Below are positions 1 through 9,482 of a stretch of DNA of 64,000 bases, one piece after another (the stretch's first letter is position 1; every line of letters begins with the position of its first letter). The position numbers were made by a program, and so were the translations under genes. A model generated the notes under the pieces. That model saw nothing but the letters and a program-made list of their open reading frames with translations, did no database searches and was not told the DNA's origin. This stretch comes from Sphingobacteriaceae bacterium. GTDB lineage: Bacteria; Bacteroidota; Bacteroidia; B-17B0; Aurantibacillaceae. Where the stretch lies: NCBI GenBank assembly GCA_002319075.1, contig NVQB01000001.1, forward strand, positions 2,170,001-2,234,000, in the 5' to 3' direction.

Positions 1-314
1 AGACTATCTTTACTAAAAGCATAATCGATAGAATAATCAGTAGTGCTATCGGCCTTAAATTCATAATACAAATGGCCTTCAGATTCTTCGGTTGGAGGAA
101 CTTGTTCGATTTGTTTTATGAGCGTGGGACTTGTATTTAGTTTAACCCCTCTAAAAACACCATCCGGGGAGCGGATAATTTCATCCAGCAAAATGTGAAA
201 ACCAGGAAAAACACGAGGTTTGACAACTGGCGCCTCTTTCTTCTCCTGGTTGCATCCCACTGCAAAAAGCAGCAGAATCATCATAGAATAGGTTATTTGA
301 GAGAATGCGCGCAC
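1..314 (-). CDS. Partial lipoprotein, C-terminus beyond window
   Basis: An open frame on the minus strand runs off the left edge. The N-terminus is a lipoprotein signal with a hydrophobic core ending LLLFAVGC, so Cys would be lipidated and the protein held in the envelope. I place the start at a GTG (312-314) because it adds an Arg-containing n-region (MRAFSQITYS); a start at ATG 284 is the alternative. About 100 residues are visible after the signal, with no family I recognise. It lies downstream of lysS on the same strand but a hairpin terminator separates them. Function unknown. Confidence 0.6.
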   Translation of the reverse strand, partial: MRAFSQITYSMMILLLFAVGCNQEKKEAPVVKPRVFPGFHILLDEIIRSPDGVFRGVKLNTSPTLIKQIEQVPPTEESEGHLYYEFKADSTTDYSIDYAFSKDS

Positions 315-374
315 TGTTTAAATTTCAAGGTAAATATAGTTATAAAATTGCCGGTGCTTTTAAATAAATAGAAA

Positions 375-427
375 AACCCGCAAGATACTTTTTAGCCTTA
401 GACTGTGGGTAATTTTGCGGGCTTTTT
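375..427. terminator. Hairpin terminator after lysS
   Basis: CCCGCAA (about 377-383) pairs with TTGCGGG (414-420), flanked by A-run and T-run on opposite sides, so it could work in both directions. It sits just past the lysS stop. The loop is long (about 30 nt), so the stem may contain further pairing. Confidence 0.6.
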
Positions 428-466
428 CTTTCCATTAAATGTGTTCAATACAAAACAATGAGATCA

Positions 467-2011
467 TTATTTACCAGTCTCAGCAGCTTCAGCAGAGGTT
501 ACAACCTCAGGTCGCATTTGAGGAAAAAATAAAACCTCCTGTATGTTTACGTTATTTGTAAAAAGCATAGTCAGACGGTCGATTCCAATGCCGATGCCCG
601 CTGTAGGCGGCATACCGTATTCAAGCGCCCTTAAAAAATCATGGTCGATAAACATCGCTTCATCATCACCCCGTTCCATTAATTTAACCTGCTCTTCAAA
701 ACGTGCACGCTGATCAATCGGATCATTTAACTCACTGTATGCATTTGCAATTTCTTTGCCATTTACCATTAACTCGAAACGCTCAACCAAACCTTCAATA
801 GTTCTGTGTTTTTTTGTCAGCGGACTCATCTCTACAGGATAATCAGTAATAAAAGTTGGTTGGATATAATTTCCTTCACATTTCGCACTAAAAATTTCAT
901 CTACCAATTTCCCTTTACCCATGCTGGTTTCGGTGTGGATATTTAGTTTTTTACAAACATCGCGAAGGCCATCTTCATCCAATGCTCCGATTTCGAATCC
1001 GGTAAATTCTTTAATAGACTCGTACATGGTTACGCGTTTAAATGGCGCTTTAAAATCAATCTGCTTGTCGCCAACCGTTACCTCTGTAGTGCCATAAAGA
1101 TCCATAGCAACTTTCTCAAGTAATTTTTCAGTGAAGCTCATCATCCAGTTATAGTCTTTGTAAGCTACATAAAATTCGAGAATAGTGAATTCAGGATTAT
1201 GTGTACGGTCCATTCCTTCATTTCTGAAATCTTTTGCAAATTCAAATACACCCTCAAATCCACCAACGATAAGACGTTTTAGGTAAAGCTCATTGGCAAT
1301 ACGCAAATAAAGTGGCATATTTAAAGCGTTGTGATGTGTAATAAACGGGCGAGCCGTTGCACCACCGGGAATACTCTGCAGGATAGGAGTTTCAACTTCC
1401 AGCATGCCCGCATTGTTTAAACTTTGACGGATAGAATTTACAAGCTGTGTGCGTTTTTTAAAAGTATCGCGCACTTGTGGATTGATAATTAAATCCACGT
1501 AACGCTGACGGAATCTGAATTCAGGGTCACTTACCTCATCAAAAGAGTTCCCACTATCGTCTGTTTTTACAACAGGTAATGGCTTCAACGATTTACTTAA
1601 TAATTTTAAAGAAGTTACGTGAATAGAAATTTCTCCCGTTTTAGTAGTAAATACGTACCCCTGTACCCCAATAATGTCACCAAAATCAATAAGTTTTTTC
1701 CAAACAATATCGTATAAGGATTTATCTTCTCCAGGACAAATATCATCTTTACGCACATACAACTGAACACGGCCGGTTGCATCCTGGATCACAGCAAAGC
1801 TTGCCTTGCCCATATCACGCACACTCATTAAACGGCCCGCAATAGAAATATCTTTGTAATTTAATTTATCGCGTTCGTAATTTTCCTTTATATCTAAAGC
1901 ATTTGCATTTACTTTAAATTCTTCTGCAGGATACGCATCGATACCCATAGCGGTTAATTCGCTTAATTTTTGTCTTCTTAATACCTCTTGTTCGCTTAAT
2001 TGAATGGACAT
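467..2011 (-). CDS. lysS: Lysine--tRNA ligase, class II
   Basis: Charges tRNA-Lys with lysine in the cytoplasm. The 514 residues match the usual class II LysRS length: an N-terminal OB-fold anticodon-binding domain (about 55-160), then the catalytic core with motif 2 around FRNEGMDRTHNPEF and motif 3 near the C-terminus (GIGIGIDRLTMLF). The ATG start is followed by the usual LSEQEVLRRQKL helix. It is transcribed alone and divergent from the sigma factor gene; the intergenic stretch carries TATTTTCG in lysS orientation, near the Bacteroidota -7 consensus. Nothing unusual seen. Confidence 0.97.
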   Translation of the reverse strand: MSIQLSEQEVLRRQKLSELTAMGIDAYPAEEFKVNANALDIKENYERDKLNYKDISIAGRLMSVRDMGKASFAVIQDATGRVQLYVRKDDICPGEDKSLYDIVWKKLIDFGDIIGVQGYVFTTKTGEISIHVTSLKLLSKSLKPLPVVKTDDSGNSFDEVSDPEFRFRQRYVDLIINPQVRDTFKKRTQLVNSIRQSLNNAGMLEVETPILQSIPGGATARPFITHHNALNMPLYLRIANELYLKRLIVGGFEGVFEFAKDFRNEGMDRTHNPEFTILEFYVAYKDYNWMMSFTEKLLEKVAMDLYGTTEVTVGDKQIDFKAPFKRVTMYESIKEFTGFEIGALDEDGLRDVCKKLNIHTETSMGKGKLVDEIFSAKCEGNYIQPTFITDYPVEMSPLTKKHRTIEGLVERFELMVNGKEIANAYSELNDPIDQRARFEEQVKLMERGDDEAMFIDHDFLRALEYGMPPTAGIGIGIDRLTMLFTNNVNIQEVLFFPQMRPEVVTSAEAAETGK

Positions 2012-2140
2012 TCTATCTAAAATTTTGTTTGCGAAAATACGTTTTTATCCGCGATAAACTGTTATAACAGGCTAAAATAGCTTCTTTTATACATAACAAG
2101 CAACTGATTATCAAGTTATTATACATTTTGTTTAATGTTA

Positions 2141-2172
2141 TTAGCAAATGATTAAACAAAACTATATTTTTG
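2141..2172 (+). promoter_or_regulatory. Putative promoter of the ECF sigma gene
   Basis: TATTTTTG at 2165-2172 fits the Bacteroidota -7 element TAnnTTTG; TTAG at 2141-2144, 20 nt upstream, is a weak -33 element. The start codon follows 19 nt later. Confidence 0.4.
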
Positions 2173-2191
2173 TAGCGCAATATATTTCTAA

Positions 2192-2698
2192 ATGACAGCG
2201 GTTGAATTTAATACAAGAATAGTTCAGGAAAAAAGTTCGCTTAAAAACTTTGCTCTTAGTCTTACCCATAACATTGATGATGCCTTAGATCTTCTGCAGG
2301 ACACCTATGTGAAAGCAATAACTTACAGAAGTAAATTTGAAGAAAGCACCAATTTGAAAGCCTGGTTGTTTACAATTATGAAAAACACTTTCATAAATGC
2401 TTACCGTCGCAACACAAAAACAAAACAACTCATAAGCAAGGGCGACGATATAGCTATGAACCGCGCCTTTAAACAGAATAGTTACGATCATTGCGAAAGC
2501 CGCATTCACGCAAAAGATATTATCCGTCAAATCGAAAACCTGGATGATGATTATAAGGTTCCTTTTGCAAGATACTATACGGGTTATAAATACGAAGAGA
2601 TTGCAAAAGAAATGTCCTTACCTCTGGGTACAATCAAGAGCCGGATTTTTATTGCAAGGAAAATTCTTATGACTGCAATTAGCCAGAGAAACTCCTGA
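2192..2698 (+). CDS. ECF-type RNA polymerase sigma factor
   Basis: A 168-residue sigma-70 family protein of the extracytoplasmic-function class. Region 2 covers about 15-80, with the DALDLLQDTYVKA helix for core binding and the KAWLFTIMKNTFINAYRR -10 recognition segment. Region 4 covers about 108-160, with YEEIAKEMSLPLGTIKSRI as the helix-turn-helix that reads the -35 element. Length is typical. No anti-sigma gene is adjacent: the next gene is convergent and unrelated. It may therefore be controlled by expression, or by an anti-sigma factor encoded elsewhere. Confidence 0.93.
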   Translation: MTAVEFNTRIVQEKSSLKNFALSLTHNIDDALDLLQDTYVKAITYRSKFEESTNLKAWLFTIMKNTFINAYRRNTKTKQLISKGDDIAMNRAFKQNSYDHCESRIHAKDIIRQIENLDDDYKVPFARYYTGYKYEEIAKEMSLPLGTIKSRIFIARKILMTAISQRNS

Positions 2699-2726
2699 CA
2701 ATTTTATTACCAAAAAAATTCAACCT

Positions 2727-4109
2727 TTAAGAATGCAGGCCTTCGGTCTCATTTTTTCTGTACTTCACGGCCACCATCGTTATAGCGCATAAACTGATGC
2801 TGATACAGTTCCAGTAAAAATATCTGAATTCTGTATCAGCTGGGTAAACCAACCAATGAATCATCAAATAAAAAAAGCTTGACCAGGCAAGGGAACTCAA
2901 CAAAAGTTTGTAACGTGTAAATGCTTTACTAAGAGCCAGAACAACAATAATCAGAATGTTGAGCAAGAACCAAAACCATGGTTTCATATAAAACATCTTT
3001 TCTTGCGTTTTAACGTACCCAAAAACTATTTTACTTAACTTGTTTGGTGTGAAGCTAATGCCATAATTATTCTTGTAGGTTTCAGTATAAAACACGGTTA
3101 GTCCATTACCACTGTCTTTAAATTTGAGAAAAAATAAAAATCCATTTGTTTTATTTTTCAGATAAATAAAAGGATGTTTTAAAATTGTTTTAACCCAATA
3201 CTGTTTTAGATCGGATAATTGCTGTGGATTTAAATCCGGCATGATGTGCTTGTTATCGTTATTCCACCAAATGTGATCAAAAGTTACGCAAGTGTATTTG
3301 CTAAAAAGATAAGAGGTATCGAAGCCGGGAGAGCTGCTGATATAATCAGGAAAGCAAAGCTCTTTTGATTTTACTGATATACCCGTTAGATCATGTGCGA
3401 TCAGTTTATATTCTATATGGTCTTTCCGTACTTTAAGAATGTTTTTTTCAATAAAACTATTCGCCATCAAAACCATGAAAGTAAGGATCAAGGAAACTAC
3501 TGAAGTGACAACGAAACTACGTAGTTTTTCATTTCGCACTGTCATAGTCCACCATAAAAATAACAGGGGAATAATTCCCGGCATGCCGCTTATTCTAACC
3601 CAACAGCCATAGCTGATTAAAAGAAGGCAAAATAGAGATTCTGCTATGAAGAGCTTCCTCCCGTCTACAAATGCTCTAAACAAAATTGACGCTGCAAGAA
3701 ACCATGAAAAACTCATGTGTACATCTTTCCAAATAATTCCTGGAAAATTTTGAATAAAGGGCGCGGCCGCAAATACCAGCACAAGTGGTGCAAAAATTGT
3801 AAAGTGCTTCAGGAAGGTTACGAAAATCAGGTAAAATCCTATCCAAAAAAGACCTAATTGAAAAAAAAGCATTGGCTGGGGACCCTGATAAAAATTTAAT
3901 AATAAGTGCCATAAGCCTGCCATTGCCGGAGGATGCCAGTCACCATAGTGATTAGACAAAGCTTGTCCATATTGATCGAAAGAGTCGGGTGAACATATTC
4001 CAGGATAGAAAGTAACAGCATTTATACAAAATCCAATCAATGAAAACAAACTGGCGAAAAAAATTCTGAAAAAGGCGTCAGTCGCAAATCTATTTATTAT
4101 TGTTTTCAT
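2727..4109 (-). CDS. Polytopic membrane protein, GT-C/DUF6020-like
   Basis: A 460-residue inner-membrane protein with about ten hydrophobic segments and a soluble loop near 225-330. The first loop has PGICSPDSFDQYGQAL followed by DWHPP, which resembles the acidic first-loop signature of GT-C glycosyltransferases and of the DUF6020 family. By analogy it may transfer a sugar from a lipid-linked donor, but no substrate can be read from the sequence and no other glycosylation gene is adjacent. The family call is from motif resemblance only. Confidence 0.6.
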   Translation of the reverse strand: MKTIINRFATDAFFRIFFASLFSLIGFCINAVTFYPGICSPDSFDQYGQALSNHYGDWHPPAMAGLWHLLLNFYQGPQPMLFFQLGLFWIGFYLIFVTFLKHFTIFAPLVLVFAAAPFIQNFPGIIWKDVHMSFSWFLAASILFRAFVDGRKLFIAESLFCLLLISYGCWVRISGMPGIIPLLFLWWTMTVRNEKLRSFVVTSVVSLILTFMVLMANSFIEKNILKVRKDHIEYKLIAHDLTGISVKSKELCFPDYISSSPGFDTSYLFSKYTCVTFDHIWWNNDNKHIMPDLNPQQLSDLKQYWVKTILKHPFIYLKNKTNGFLFFLKFKDSGNGLTVFYTETYKNNYGISFTPNKLSKIVFGYVKTQEKMFYMKPWFWFLLNILIIVVLALSKAFTRYKLLLSSLAWSSFFYLMIHWLVYPADTEFRYFYWNCISISLCAITMVAVKYRKNETEGLHS

Positions 4110-4272
4110 TTAACTTTAAAACAAATTACCGGAATTTTTGTTATAGTATGTATCAACCTATCCGGTAAATATAAATACAATTATTTTAATATTGATTTAA
4201 GGCAAGGTTCTTAGACTTTTTAAATTCACTTTAAAACCAGATCTACCATACATTGCAACTCATTAAGATCAA

Positions 4273-5601
4273 ATGAACAAAGAAATCACTCTATTTTGGT
4301 TCCGGCGCGACCTCCGTTTACATGATAATGCTGCTCTATATTACGCTTTGCGAGAAAATGAAACCGTACTTCCGGTTTTTATTTTTGATAAAACTATTCT
4401 AAACCAATTAGAAGATAAAAATGACAGGCGTGTGGATTTTATCCATCAGGCACTTGAAAAAATACAGGAAGAATTGGTTTCGATTGGTTCTTCATTGCAG
4501 GTTTTTTATGATACACCCGAAAAAGTTTTTAAGTCTTTGATGGAGAATTTCAAAATTAAAAATGTTTACACAAATCATGATTACGAACCCTCAGCAAAAG
4601 AACGTGATAAGGAAATAAAAGAGCTTCTCGAAAAACAGAAGGTAGAATTTAAAACTTATAAAGATCAATGTGTTTTTGAAAAACAGGAAGTTGTAAAAGA
4701 CGACGGAAAACCTTACACGGTTTTCACGCCCTACAGTAATAAGTGGAAGAAAGCATTAAGAGCGTTTTATTTTAAATCGTACCCCAACAAAAAGTATTTC
4801 GGAAATTTTATAAAGTCCGCTGCCCATCCAATTCCGAGCTTAAAGAGCATGGGCTTCAGAAAAACAGACATGCTTCTTCCTGAAAAAATTAAGATCAGCG
4901 ACCTTCTTATTCAAAAATACAAACAACAAAGAGATTACCCTGCACTTGATGCTACCACCAGGCTTAGTATTCATTTAAGGTTTGGCACTATCAGTATTCG
5001 TAAGTTAGTTGCAAAATCAATCCCGTTAAGCGAGACCTGGCTGAATGAACTCATCTGGAGAGATTTTTATATGATGATCCTTGATCACTTTCCCCATGTT
5101 GCTAAAAATGCCTTTAAAAAAGATTATGATGCGATTCCATGGAGGAATAACGAAAAAGAATTTGAAACATGGTGTAATGGCAAAACGGGTTTCCCTATTG
5201 TTGATGCAGGAATGCGCGAGTTGAATGAAACCGGCTTTATGCATAACCGTGTGCGCATGATTGTAAGTAGTTTTTTAATTAAAGATCTTTTGATTGACTG
5301 GCGCTGGGGGGAGGCATACTTTGCCGTAAAGCTCAACGATTTTGATTTAAGTGCGAACAACGGAGGCTGGCAATGGGCAGCAAGCAGCGGTTGTGATGCG
5401 GCTCCTTATTTTAGAATTTTTAATCCGACTGAGCAGCAAAAAAGATTTGACCCTGATTTTAAATACATCAAAAAATGGATTCCCGAATTTGGAACGGACA
5501 AATATCCCGCGCCTTTAGTCGACCATAAAGAAGCGCGATTGCGAGCCTTATCGGTTTATAAAAAAGCGCTGGACGAAAGTAAGCAGATGGAGCTGTTTTA
5601 A
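4273..5601 (+). CDS. phrB: Deoxyribodipyrimidine photolyase (class I)
   Basis: Light-driven repair of cyclobutane pyrimidine dimers in DNA. The 442 residues show the N-terminal Rossmann antenna domain (WFRRDLRLHDNAAL at about 9-22) and the C-terminal FAD-binding helical domain: WRDFYMM, GMRELNETGFMHNRVRM, DWRWGEAYFAVKL and GGWQWAASSGCDAAPYFRIF. This order and length fit class I CPD photolyases better than DASH cryptochromes. The last 4 nt overlap the convergent phosphatase gene, so the two mRNAs share 3' sequence. Confidence 0.93.
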   Translation: MNKEITLFWFRRDLRLHDNAALYYALRENETVLPVFIFDKTILNQLEDKNDRRVDFIHQALEKIQEELVSIGSSLQVFYDTPEKVFKSLMENFKIKNVYTNHDYEPSAKERDKEIKELLEKQKVEFKTYKDQCVFEKQEVVKDDGKPYTVFTPYSNKWKKALRAFYFKSYPNKKYFGNFIKSAAHPIPSLKSMGFRKTDMLLPEKIKISDLLIQKYKQQRDYPALDATTRLSIHLRFGTISIRKLVAKSIPLSETWLNELIWRDFYMMILDHFPHVAKNAFKKDYDAIPWRNNEKEFETWCNGKTGFPIVDAGMRELNETGFMHNRVRMIVSSFLIKDLLIDWRWGEAYFAVKLNDFDLSANNGGWQWAASSGCDAAPYFRIFNPTEQQKRFDPDFKYIKKWIPEFGTDKYPAPLVDHKEARLRALSVYKKALDESKQMELF

Positions 5602-7802
5602 GCTATTCTAATCCCTACTAAAACCACATCATCCACTTGCTCAAGACTTCCTTTCCAGTTTTCAAAAACCTTGTTCATTGATTTAGCTTGTTCAGGCATA
5701 GACAAGGCTGAGTGCTGAAGTAAGTTTTGATGAAGTTGTGCGTATTTAAATTTTTTGCTTTTTGGGCCTCCAAACTGATCAGCGTAACCATCGCTATACA
5801 AATAAATTAAATCTCCCTTTTGCGATTCAATAGTGCGTAGGGTGAAAGAATCTGTTAACTCGCCTTTTCCCACAGGCATTTTATCTGCAAGATATTGTAT
5901 CAACTGTCCATCACGAATTACAAGAACTTTGTTTTGTGCCGCCGCATAAGTAATTTGTTTTGATTTTTTATCGAAGCGCATCAAAATACAATCCATCCCG
6001 TCTTTAGCTCCCTGGTGCGATACGTTGTCAATTAACTTCTGACGCACATGATTTAAAACTTCATTGGGTGCTTTAATGTTTTTTTCATTAATGGCTTCGT
6101 TTAAAAACGAAATATTTAATAAACTCATAAATGCTCCGGGAACCCCATGTCCTGTGCTATCGCAAACAGCGAGGTAAAAACAATCTTCCTTTTCTGATGC
6201 CCAGTAGAAATCACCGCTTACAATATCTTTGGGTTTAAAAAGAATAAAATTTTCCGGAAGATTTTTTGTGATCAGCGAATGGTTCGCGAGCAATGTTTTT
6301 TGAATGCGCTCTGCGTAATGAATGGAGTCGAGAATTTCCTTTTGTTTTTCTTCAATAAGTAATTTTTGTTTCTCGATTTCCTGTTTCTGTTTGTTTAATA
6401 ATTCATTGTCTTTCTTTTTTATACGATAAGCTCTGATTCTGAATAATAGCAGTACCAACACTAGAAATCCTATCATGATTGAACCTATTAGAAAAAATGA
6501 TTGCTGTTTGTTCTTAGCCGTCATGGTTTCTGTTTCCTGCTGTGAAAGTCTGAGCTGTGTTTCTTTTTTATCTAATTCATTTAAGGAGTTAAGGGTCGCC
6601 ATTTTTGTATTGAATGCGTCCGTATCTAAAGAATCGTCTATATTTTTGGAAAGCTGGTAATATCTTAATGCCGATTTATAGTCTCCCATATTTTGATATA
6701 TGTTGGATTTTGTGTCATAGCTATTTGCCAGCACGTGTTTATCATCCAGCCTGTTTACAAATTGTGAGGCCTTATCGCAATAATAGAGTGCCTTTTCATA
6801 ATCATGAAGTTTGTTGTAGATGTCGCTTTTTAAAAGCAAGCGGTCACAATAAGACAACAAATCATTTATAGAATCAGTCTTGGATAGAGAAAAACTTATT
6901 TCTTTAAGAGCTTCAGGTAACTTTGCTCGTGCTATGTAATAAGCGGCGCGGGACTGATAAAGGGCTGCGTAATAATCATCCTCTTTTAAATAATCTGCAA
7001 TTTCTTGCATTTCTTTTAAAATCTCCTCCGTTCGTTTGAGGTCGTTCACCCGCCTTAAAGTAATGCTCAAATTATTAACTACAATACTCAGCGCCCTCAT
7101 GCTATTTGTTTTCTTGAATACCAGGTAAGCGTCGTTGTAAGATTTATTAGCCTGAACATAAAGGCCTTGTTGTTGGTATATTGTGCCCAGATTTACATTA
7201 AACTGTGCTTCCTGAAATTCATCCTTTAAGGTTTTATTTAATGCTATCCCATTTCTAAAAGTTTCAATAGCGAGATCTGTGAGCCCCAAACCTTTATACG
7301 CAGAACCTATATTGTTTAATATGATGAGCTGGTTTTCAGTTTGCTTGAATAAAGTAGCATTGTCAAAAGATTTTTTATAGTAAAGAAGGGCATTTGTATT
7401 ATCTCCCTTTTCAAAATATACAGAACCCAGGTTAGAATAGGCTCCTGTTAGCTTATCAAGCCGTCCTTGTTCTTTTCGTAAGCTAATAACCTCATCATAA
7501 AGCTTAATTGCTTTTTCAGGTTCGTTGGTGTAACGGTATAAAATTCCCTTTGCATTTTTGGCATCAATTACTCCGTTTAGGTATTCTATTTTTTTTGAAA
7601 GCTCAAGCGCCAACTGAACATATTTTCCGGAAGAGTCTACAGAATAGTCCAGGTACTGCCAACCCAACTCATTTAAATCAATAACACGAATGGTGTCGTG
7701 AACCGATTCTTTAAGTCGTAGTTTTAGACTGTCGATCTCATGCGTTTGTGAAAAATTCAGAAGTCGTGAAAAAAGACTTACAAAGAAAAGTAGTTTGCGC
7801 AT
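5598..7802 (-). CDS. TPR-repeat membrane protein with SpoIIE/PP2C phosphatase domain
   Basis: A 734-residue signalling protein. A signal peptide (1-19) is followed by TPR repeats (about 60-410), a transmembrane helix near 435-457 (SFFLIGSIMIGFLVLVLLLF), a short coiled coil rich in K/E/Q (about 465-500), and a C-terminal PP2C-type phosphatase (about 515-734). Metal-binding features are SGDFYW, CDSTGHGVPGAFMSLL and SDGYADQFGG. The TPRs lie outside the inner membrane and the phosphatase in the cytoplasm, the usual layout for Bacteroidota RsbU/SpoIIE-like proteins. These commonly dephosphorylate anti-sigma antagonists, but no partner gene is next to it. Confidence 0.88.
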   Translation of the reverse strand: MRKLLFFVSLFSRLLNFSQTHEIDSLKLRLKESVHDTIRVIDLNELGWQYLDYSVDSSGKYVQLALELSKKIEYLNGVIDAKNAKGILYRYTNEPEKAIKLYDEVISLRKEQGRLDKLTGAYSNLGSVYFEKGDNTNALLYYKKSFDNATLFKQTENQLIILNNIGSAYKGLGLTDLAIETFRNGIALNKTLKDEFQEAQFNVNLGTIYQQQGLYVQANKSYNDAYLVFKKTNSMRALSIVVNNLSITLRRVNDLKRTEEILKEMQEIADYLKEDDYYAALYQSRAAYYIARAKLPEALKEISFSLSKTDSINDLLSYCDRLLLKSDIYNKLHDYEKALYYCDKASQFVNRLDDKHVLANSYDTKSNIYQNMGDYKSALRYYQLSKNIDDSLDTDAFNTKMATLNSLNELDKKETQLRLSQQETETMTAKNKQQSFFLIGSIMIGFLVLVLLLFRIRAYRIKKKDNELLNKQKQEIEKQKLLIEEKQKEILDSIHYAERIQKTLLANHSLITKNLPENFILFKPKDIVSGDFYWASEKEDCFYLAVCDSTGHGVPGAFMSLLNISFLNEAINEKNIKAPNEVLNHVRQKLIDNVSHQGAKDGMDCILMRFDKKSKQITYAAAQNKVLVIRDGQLIQYLADKMPVGKGELTDSFTLRTIESQKGDLIYLYSDGYADQFGGPKSKKFKYAQLHQNLLQHSALSMPEQAKSMNKVFENWKGSLEQVDDVVLVGIRIA

Positions 7803-7937
7803 ACTTAAAAATAAGAATTCTAAGACTTGCGCTTTATTAAAAATTTGAAATAGTTACAAAGACTATTTTATAAATTATTAACCCGCGCCTTGTTTTACTG
7901 GCTGCAGTTTAATTGAAAGGATCAAAAAAGGAATTTC

Positions 7938-8390
7938 TTAAAACCAGGGCTTCTTAACTTCAATTCTTGAGATGTCGCTCAGTTTTACAAGACAATAGTT
8001 TGGTCCGTAAATACTGGGTGTTGTGCGCTCTCCAACGAGAAATTGATCGTTATAGATATACAGTGTTTTCGCATAGAACTTTATCGTTTTATTCCTATTG
8101 GTTACCACGGTGATTTTTGAATCGTAATTAAAACGTTTCGTTCTTATTTGTCCCACTGCATCTGCGCATTTTAAAGTGTCGATGGCGTTTACATAATGTT
8201 TATCGTGCATGGCTGCCAATTTATTAAGACCTTTTTTTTGAGCGTGTGAGTTCTCTTTAGGTTTTAATTTTGACTCCAGGTCACTTTTGTTTATGGTGTA
8301 AACAGAACAACTGGCAAGCCCTAAGGCCATAACGGAAATTAGTAGAGGCAGTTTTATCAAACTCCAACACTTGTGTCTATACTCGTGCAT
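7938..8390 (-). CDS. Small lipoprotein of unknown function
   Basis: I start this at ATG 8390 rather than a TTG six bases upstream, giving 150 residues. The N-terminus is a lipoprotein signal ending LGLASC. The mature part has a K/N-rich linker and then about 90 residues predicted to be mostly beta strands. No family recognised. It is followed on the same strand by the phosphatase gene 135 bp away, and preceded by a terminator for the desaturase, so it probably has its own promoter. Confidence 0.7.
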   Translation of the reverse strand: MHEYRHKCWSLIKLPLLISVMALGLASCSVYTINKSDLESKLKPKENSHAQKKGLNKLAAMHDKHYVNAIDTLKCADAVGQIRTKRFNYDSKITVVTNRNKTIKFYAKTLYIYNDQFLVGERTTPSIYGPNYCLVKLSDISRIEVKKPWF

Positions 8391-8485
8391 AAACAAATTT
8401 AATATTTAACAAATATTCACAGCAAATCGAAATGGGGAATTTAAAGAAGTTTTTTTGTTAAATATTTTGCAGGTGCTGTTAAGCT

Positions 8486-8518
8486 AAAAGCCCTACCCTG
8501 TAAGGGGTAGGGGCTTTT
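8486..8518 (-). terminator. Terminator of the desaturase gene
   Basis: A GC-rich hairpin pairs AAAAGCCCCTACCCC with GGGTAGGGCTTTT around a short loop, read on the minus strand, about 90 bp past the desaturase stop. The A/T-flanked stem could stop transcription from either side. Confidence 0.75.
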
Positions 8519-8605
8519 AAAGAAGTGACAAAAGTTTATCGTTTAAAAGGAAACGCTAATCGTTAACTCGGTTCCATTCGTCTAGTACTGGGGAAAATAA
8601 AGCGG

Positions 8606-9337
8606 TTATTTGCTTCTTACCAGCTTTATAATTCCCACTTTGTTAAAAAGAAGGATGATTGGATAGGTTGGATCAAATTCATACCATTTAGCCGCAAAAT
8701 TAGGGCGGGCACCTGCCTGGTGATGATTGTTCTGAAATAACTCGCCCATTAATAAGATATCCCAAAGCAAAGTATTTTTAGATTGATCAGGGCTCTCAAA
8801 ATTACGATACCCGTATTTGTGTCCAGCCCAGTTAACCACAGCGCCTTGAATGGGGCCCATTAAGAAGTTAATTGGAAGGAACAAGAACATCCACCACTGC
8901 GTGGCAAAAACTGCGTAGAAAGCGATGTATAACCCTGCAAAAGTCAAACGGCTCGCCCAGCTGTCTGCTATACGATCAATAACAGGATAAACAGGGTAAT
9001 TCCTATCAAACTTAGGATCGATGGTAACACGGTTATTTAATACATCGTTGTATATTTTTTTTGTGTGCATCATCATCGTGAACACTTCTTTAAAAAAGTG
9101 CGGCGTGTGCGGATCTTGCTCGGTATCGCTATATGCGTGGTGCATGCGGTGCAAAATTGCATAAGCTCTTGCATTCAAGTAAGAAGAGCCTTGTGTTACC
9201 CAGGCAAAAATGTAAAAGAATTTTTCCCAGAAAGGGTTCATCGTAAACATTTTGTGTGCGGCGTAACGGTGCAGAAAAAAAGTTTGTCCGAAAAGAGAAA
9301 GGTACCAGTGCAGTATTAAAAACAGGAGGATTGCCAT
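8606..9337 (-). CDS. Fatty-acid (acyl-CoA type) desaturase
   Basis: A 243-residue membrane di-iron desaturase that would introduce a double bond into membrane fatty acids. The three histidine boxes are all present: HRYAAH near 23-28, HRMHHAYSD near 64-72, and NNHHQAG near 204-210. Hydrophobic hairpins lie between them. It is shorter than eukaryotic stearoyl-CoA desaturases, as is usual for bacterial ones, and lacks a fused cytochrome b5. Monocistronic between a terminator and the atp terminator. The regiospecificity (probably delta-9) is inferred from family only. Confidence 0.88.
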   Translation of the reverse strand: MAILLFLILHWYLSLFGQTFFLHRYAAHKMFTMNPFWEKFFYIFAWVTQGSSYLNARAYAILHRMHHAYSDTEQDPHTPHFFKEVFTMMMHTKKIYNDVLNNRVTIDPKFDRNYPVYPVIDRIADSWASRLTFAGLYIAFYAVFATQWWMFLFLPINFLMGPIQGAVVNWAGHKYGYRNFESPDQSKNTLLWDILLMGELFQNNHHQAGARPNFAAKWYEFDPTYPIILLFNKVGIIKLVRSK

Positions 9338-9447
9338 TGAATTTTTGTGTTGTAAATGTTGTGCAAAATACGGTAAACTAAGTTGTTTTTAATAGCACTT
9401 ACCTACCAATTAGTGTTATATATGTTAAACGGCGTTTATCAAAAAGT

Positions 9448-9478
9448 AAAAAGACCCTTTTTGCAAAGAGTCTTTTTT
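9448..9478 (-). terminator. Terminator of the atp operon
   Basis: On the minus strand AAAAAGAC and GTCTTTTT form the outer stem, with ACTCTTT/AAAGGGT extending it inward (one G-U pair) and a GC-AA loop. It lies directly after the atpG stop and ends in a T-run. Confidence 0.85.
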
Positions 9479-9482
9479 AAGA

